Assembly: GCF_037974265.1 (NCBI RefSeq)
Contig: NZ_CP150233.1
Location: 3,906,001 to 3,970,000 of the forward strand
Direction: 5' to 3'
Origin: Paenibacillus sp. FSL R5-0623
GTDB taxonomy: Bacteria; Bacillota; Bacilli; Paenibacillales; Paenibacillaceae
Length of the DNA: 64,000 nt
Shown: positions 58,546-64,000 of the stretch, one piece after another
Layout of the letters: every line of letters starts with the position of its first letter
Position numbering within the stretch: position 1 is the stretch's first letter
Translations under genes and position numbers: made by a program
The notes under the pieces: model-generated
What the model was told of the DNA's origin: nothing
The model's database searches: none
What the model saw: the letters and a program-made list of their open reading frames with translations, nothing else

Positions 58546-59481
58546 ATGAACATGACAAATAGTGCAGCTCTGAAACCAAGTCGTGTCGTGATTGTAGGCA
58601 TGGGTGCGGTGGGAACAACAACGGGATACACGCTAATGCTGAGACAGCGTTCGTCCGAGTTGGTATTTGTGGATGTGAATCATGATAAGGCAACCGGCGA
58701 AATGCTGGATATGAACCACGGTCTTCCATTTACGGGAGGCGTGAAAGTATGGGCTGGCGATTATTCCGACTGCAAAGATGCAGATATCATTATTATTACA
58801 GCCGGTGCTTCCCAGAAGCCGGGCGAAACCCGGATTGATCTGCTGAAGAAAAATGCAAGCATTTTCAAAGATATTATTGAGCGTATTACTGAAGTGAATT
58901 CTCATGGTATTTTACTGATTGCAACCAATCCTGTAGATATTTTGTCCTATACTTCGTGGAAACAAAGCGGATGGCCTGCTTCCCGTGTCATCGGTTCAGG
59001 TACATTGCTCGATAGCGCACGTTTCCGTTACCTGATTGGCAAGAATAAAGGGATCGACCCGCGTAGTATTCACGCACACATTATTGGTGAGCATGGAGAT
59101 TCCGAAGTACCGGTATGGAGCCTGGCTAACGTTGCAGGAACAGATCTGGAATTGGATGAAGAAACACAACAGGATATCTTCGACCGTACCAAAAATGCGG
59201 CGTATGAGATTATTAATGCCAAAGGAGCGACTTCCTATGCAATCGCCCTTGCTCTGGACCGCATTGTAGCTGCAATTCTCGGCAACGAAGGCTCCGTTCT
59301 GAACGTATCCACTTACCTTGAAGACTACAATGGTGTATCGGATGTTTATCTCGGAGTTCCATGTGTTGTCGATCGCAACGGTGTGCGCGAAATTCTGCCT
59401 CTTCCGCTGAATGAATCCGAGAAAGTGGCTTTCCAGGCATCTGCTAACAAATTAAAAGAACAGATCGCTGGATTGGAATAA
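58546..59481 (+). CDS. ldh: L-lactate dehydrogenase
   Basis: A 311-residue NAD-dependent L-lactate dehydrogenase reducing pyruvate to L-lactate. The Rossmann start SRVVIVGMGAVGTTTGYTL, ITAGASQKPGETRIDLLKKN with the mobile loop arginine, TNPVDILSY, the active-site signature IIGEHGDSEVPVWS (His around residue 180) and YAIALALDRIVAAIL are all typical. The loop Gln (ASQKPGETR) distinguishes LDH from malate dehydrogenase, which has Arg. The ATG has AAGGAG 5 nt upstream. It is a single gene, followed by a strong terminator. Confidence 0.95.
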   Translation: MNMTNSAALKPSRVVIVGMGAVGTTTGYTLMLRQRSSELVFVDVNHDKATGEMLDMNHGLPFTGGVKVWAGDYSDCKDADIIIITAGASQKPGETRIDLLKKNASIFKDIIERITEVNSHGILLIATNPVDILSYTSWKQSGWPASRVIGSGTLLDSARFRYLIGKNKGIDPRSIHAHIIGEHGDSEVPVWSLANVAGTDLELDEETQQDIFDRTKNAAYEIINAKGATSYAIALALDRIVAAILGNEGSVLNVSTYLEDYNGVSDVYLGVPCVVDRNGVREILPLPLNESEKVAFQASANKLKEQIAGLE

Positions 59482-59494
59482 TCCACGTATAAAA

Positions 59495-59540
59495 AATAAC
59501 CACCTGTATTCCTGTATTAAGGAGTATCCAGGTGGTTATT
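59495..59540. terminator. Bidirectional terminator between ldh and the surface-protein gene
   Basis: AATAACCACCTG and CAGGTGGTTATT form a perfect 12-bp stem extended inside by TATTCC/GGAGTA. Confidence 0.85.
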
Positions 59541-59609
59541 AGCTATCTAAATTTCATTTAGTTTACATAACATTTATTCCGTTAAGGTTTTATCTTTGAA
59601 CATTACTAA

Positions 59610-60818
59610 TTACCAACTCTCCGTTACTCTAAATACCACATTAACTGTGTTCGAGCCTGGACCACCAATGTTCGATACAGCTAAAGTTACAATCTGATTT
59701 TCCGGAAGAGTGAAATCCAAAAGTTCTGAAGAGGCCAATATTCTGGTATTCCCTGCTGCCCCTCCTGTAATGCCTTGAAACACCACTTCTCCACCTGTAA
59801 TTGTTGTAGAGGTATTGTTGACCAGCAGTGCGGTCTCGCTATCAGGAATGATCGTTGTAGCTGTGGGATAATTAACAAAAGCTCCATTTAACGTTCCTCC
59901 CACAAGCACTTGGTAACTTAGATCTACGGTTGAAATCACATTAATTTCTTCCAAATTCACCTGAACCGAATTCGTTCTAGCCGAACCCGCTGGAAACACA
60001 GCTTTTCTTGTAAATGAAATTACGGGTGTTAATGTTGATGTAACATTAGTTATTCTTCTTCTTTCGGAAGTTACTCTATAGGTTGGTTCATATTTTCCGA
60101 TAATACTATATTGTCTTCCACCCACAAATATACTATAAGCAGCACCAGTTCCATTATTAGCGACTTGTGCTCTTAACGGAAGATTTGGATCAACAAAGCT
60201 TGTTTGACCTGTTGGGGAGAATCGATGAACGGTAACTACCTCTTGGGCTAACGTTACGGGATCAGGGATAACCACTCTAAATTCGATCACTCCGTAACCA
60301 TACCATGTAAATACAATTTGGTATATGTTCCCTTTTGATAAGTTTAGTGTAGCTCCGCTTGGCCCTGTCCCGTTTAATGGATCTACATTCCATAAGCTTT
60401 GAGGAACTGTCGTATCAACTCCTGCTCTTCGTACGGTTACAAACACCGTAGTACTGTTCACTCCAAAAAAGGCTCCGTTTTGAGTATCAAATAATCCCCA
60501 TTGCGCCACTTGGTTACCTATTGGCAGAGAAGGAATTCGGACCCCTATCCCGGCCTCTCCTGCATAACCTGGTTCATATCGTCCTCGTAATACACTTTCT
60601 AAAATGGCCGAGTCTACGCCACTGGCAGTGTTGCTCAAATTATACTCAGTCGCGTTATTTGTAACCGTGCCAGCCCCAGTATTCGTAACTGCATCTCTAA
60701 GGATCGATAAACCATACACAGAAGTTAACTCCACAATTGGAGTTTTTTGTACTACACGCAGCTCATCGAATTGCGAACTGACATTTGGCCCAATATTGGA
60801 GATGATAATATCTGACAA
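59610..60818 (-). CDS. Surface-protein paralogue lacking the collagen region
   Basis: A 402-residue protein corresponding almost exactly to the C-terminal domain of the following larger protein. Matching blocks include [85 protein letters not shown] and a C-terminal VFRVTESW. It has no signal peptide and no Gly-X-Y repeats. The start is TTG, 7 nt after GGAGG. The domain looks like a large beta-rich (lectin- or fibre-tip-like) structure. An exosporium or spore-surface role is inferred from its repeat-bearing sister. Confidence 0.8.
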   Translation of the reverse strand: MSDIIISNIGPNVSSQFDELRVVQKTPIVELTSVYGLSILRDAVTNTGAGTVTNNATEYNLSNTASGVDSAILESVLRGRYEPGYAGEAGIGVRIPSLPIGNQVAQWGLFDTQNGAFFGVNSTTVFVTVRRAGVDTTVPQSLWNVDPLNGTGPSGATLNLSKGNIYQIVFTWYGYGVIEFRVVIPDPVTLAQEVVTVHRFSPTGQTSFVDPNLPLRAQVANNGTGAAYSIFVGGRQYSIIGKYEPTYRVTSERRRITNVTSTLTPVISFTRKAVFPAGSARTNSVQVNLEEINVISTVDLSYQVLVGGTLNGAFVNYPTATTIIPDSETALLVNNTSTTITGGEVVFQGITGGAAGNTRILASSELLDFTLPENQIVTLAVSNIGGPGSNTVNVVFRVTESW

Positions 60819-60842
60819 TGTTTCTCCTCCTTTGCAGAAAGA

Positions 60843-60869
60843 GGGAGAAGAAGTGAATATTCTTCTCCC
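60843..60869 (-). terminator. Hairpin between the two surface-protein genes
   Basis: GGGAGAAGAA and TTCTTCTCCC form a perfect 10-bp stem with a 7-nt loop; T-runs are short. It may attenuate transcription of the downstream short paralogue. Confidence 0.55.
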
Positions 60870-60881
60870 CGCTTTTATTGA

Positions 60882-63131
<2,250 letters not shown>

Positions 63132-63206
63132 CTAACTTCTTTACATAAGGTATTCCAATTATTGCTAAGGGTGAGAGTGATCGCATAATTCAGTATTTGA
63201 GAACTC

Positions 63207-63232
63207 AAAAAGCCTGTCACTTGGACAGGCTT
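63207..63232 (-). terminator. Terminator after the recombinase gene
   Basis: AAGCCTGTC and GACAGGCTT form a perfect 9-bp stem with a 5-nt loop; TTTTTGAG follows on the minus strand. Confidence 0.85.
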
Positions 63233-63255
63233 CTCTAAATCAAATTATTCAATAG

Positions 63256-64000
63256 CTAATTGTTTAACCCAAATGCGGGAAGTTTAACGTCCAACAGAGC
63301 CATAGCCTCTTCTTTCTCCCGGCTGGTTACGTGAGTGTACACGGTTGTCGTTTGAATCGATGCATGACCGAGCAGTTCCTGTACTGTACGCAAGTCGGCT
63401 CCACGCCGTAACATCATGGTCGCGAAGGAGTGACGCAGCTTATGACTGGAGTAGTTTTGACGTTGATTAGCGGGTGATTCCTGTTGGAAGCGTTCAAAGG
63501 TTTCCGTAGATATGAGCTGGATGCTGCGAATAGACAATCTTTTCCCTTTTTGCGAGACAAATAGTGCTTCCTCTTTCGGTCGCCAAGGATCGAGACGCTC
63601 AGCCATCGCTTGTGATAAGACTTTTGCCACAGTCTCCGGTACAGGTAGGGAGCGCCATTTACGACCTTTACCAAATACATCCAACGTACGTCGCTCCGCG
63701 TTATAGTCTTTGCAATCCAGAGCATGCACTTCTCCAACCCGTAATCCCATATATCCCATCAGTAGAAAAACAGCCAGATTACGTGTACGATACTTTCCTT
63801 CTACCGACTCCAGAAAACGTGACAGCCCACTTTCATCAAGGAAAACGGGCGCACGGTTTTTCTCGGTTTTGGATTTTTTGATCCCAAACGCCGGATTATT
63901 GCTTAACAATTCAAGTTCAATGAGGGACTTGTAAAAACAGTTCACCGCGGCATGTTTGCGATTTCTCGTGGCATCACTAACCCCACGCTCCCGCGCGCGG
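63256..64000 (-). CDS. Tyrosine recombinase (XerC/D-like), partial
   Basis: The reading frame is open to the window edge, so the N-terminal SAM-like DNA-binding domain starts outside. The visible 248 codons include the end of that domain ([13 protein letters not shown]) and the complete catalytic domain: Arg I in [13 protein letters not shown], the beta-hairpin lysine in [26 protein letters not shown] with His and Arg II, and [15 protein letters not shown] with the His and nucleophilic Tyr. It is a XerC/D- or integrase-type recombinase. No att site, excisionase or phage gene is visible. It may be a chromosomal Xer paralogue or the edge of a mobile element continuing to the right. Confidence 0.88.
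   Translation of the reverse strand, partial: RARERGVSDATRNRKHAAVNCFYKSLIELELLSNNPAFGIKKSKTEKNRAPVFLDESGLSRFLESVEGKYRTRNLAVFLLMGYMGLRVGEVHALDCKDYNAERRTLDVFGKGRKWRSLPVPETVAKVLSQAMAERLDPWRPKEEALFVSQKGKRLSIRSIQLISTETFERFQQESPANQRQNYSSHKLRHSFATMMLRRGADLRTVQELLGHASIQTTTVYTHVTSREKEEAMALLDVKLPAFGLNN

Overview
The window looks like chromosomal DNA of a Paenibacillus-type spore-forming Firmicute. The evidence is strong AGGAGG-type ribosome binding sites, frequent GTG and TTG starts, spore germination and coat genes (cwlJ, gerQ), BclA-like collagen-repeat surface proteins, a B. subtilis-style puc set, and a cre-like site at a secreted polysaccharidase. No rRNA, tRNA, CRISPR array, insertion sequence or prophage was seen. 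One tyrosine recombinase runs off the right edge.

Layout. (1) 1-3.5 kb: a sugar-catabolic cluster with two Gfo/Idh/MocA oxidoreductases, a ThuA-like protein and a LacI repressor with a palindromic operator. (2) 3.7-9.4 kb: glpX, a paiA/yczE divergent pair with shared operator-like sites, and a five-module secreted GH26 mannanase. (3) 9.7-26.6 kb: a nearly complete purine-degradation locus on the minus strand, in transcription order pucR, pucL, pucM, pucH, pucF, pucG, a gamma-glutamyltransferase/HpxW-like gene, an amidohydrolase-type deaminase, pucA, pucB, then pucC, pucD, pucE from an extra promoter. It covers xanthine to urate to allantoin to allantoate to ureidoglycine. The HpxW-like enzyme beside PucG suggests that the oxalurate/oxamate formed by PucG is processed further. 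No purine permease is present. (4) 27-41.5 kb: a hybrid histidine kinase, fumC, an aldose-epimerase-like protein, an MBL-fold hydrolase, a tandem pair of M29 aminopeptidases, an ECF sigma/anti-sigma pair, and a CNNM/CorC-type membrane protein with an unusual leader (7-codon uORF inside a hairpin that holds the main ribosome binding site). (5) 41.6-50 kb: an ECF sigma factor fused to a DUF1835-like domain, the cwlJ-gerQ pair, a duplicated-module secreted TIM-barrel-like protein, an SDR, a DUF2500 protein, a lipoprotein and a collagen-like protein. (6) 50-58 kb: a minus-strand run of accessory genes (C39-like peptidase, GNAT, P-loop kinase, methyltransferase, NUDIX, APH-like, beta-lactamase-family hydrolase, Ycf48/BNR lipoprotein) with two decayed gene copies related to intact neighbours. 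(7) 58.5-64 kb: L-lactate dehydrogenase, two paralogous surface proteins (one with about 70 Gly-X-Thr triplets), and the partial recombinase.

Most genes lie on the minus strand in short units separated by clear intrinsic terminators. Many annotated starts were moved inward to the codon with the best-spaced ribosome binding site.
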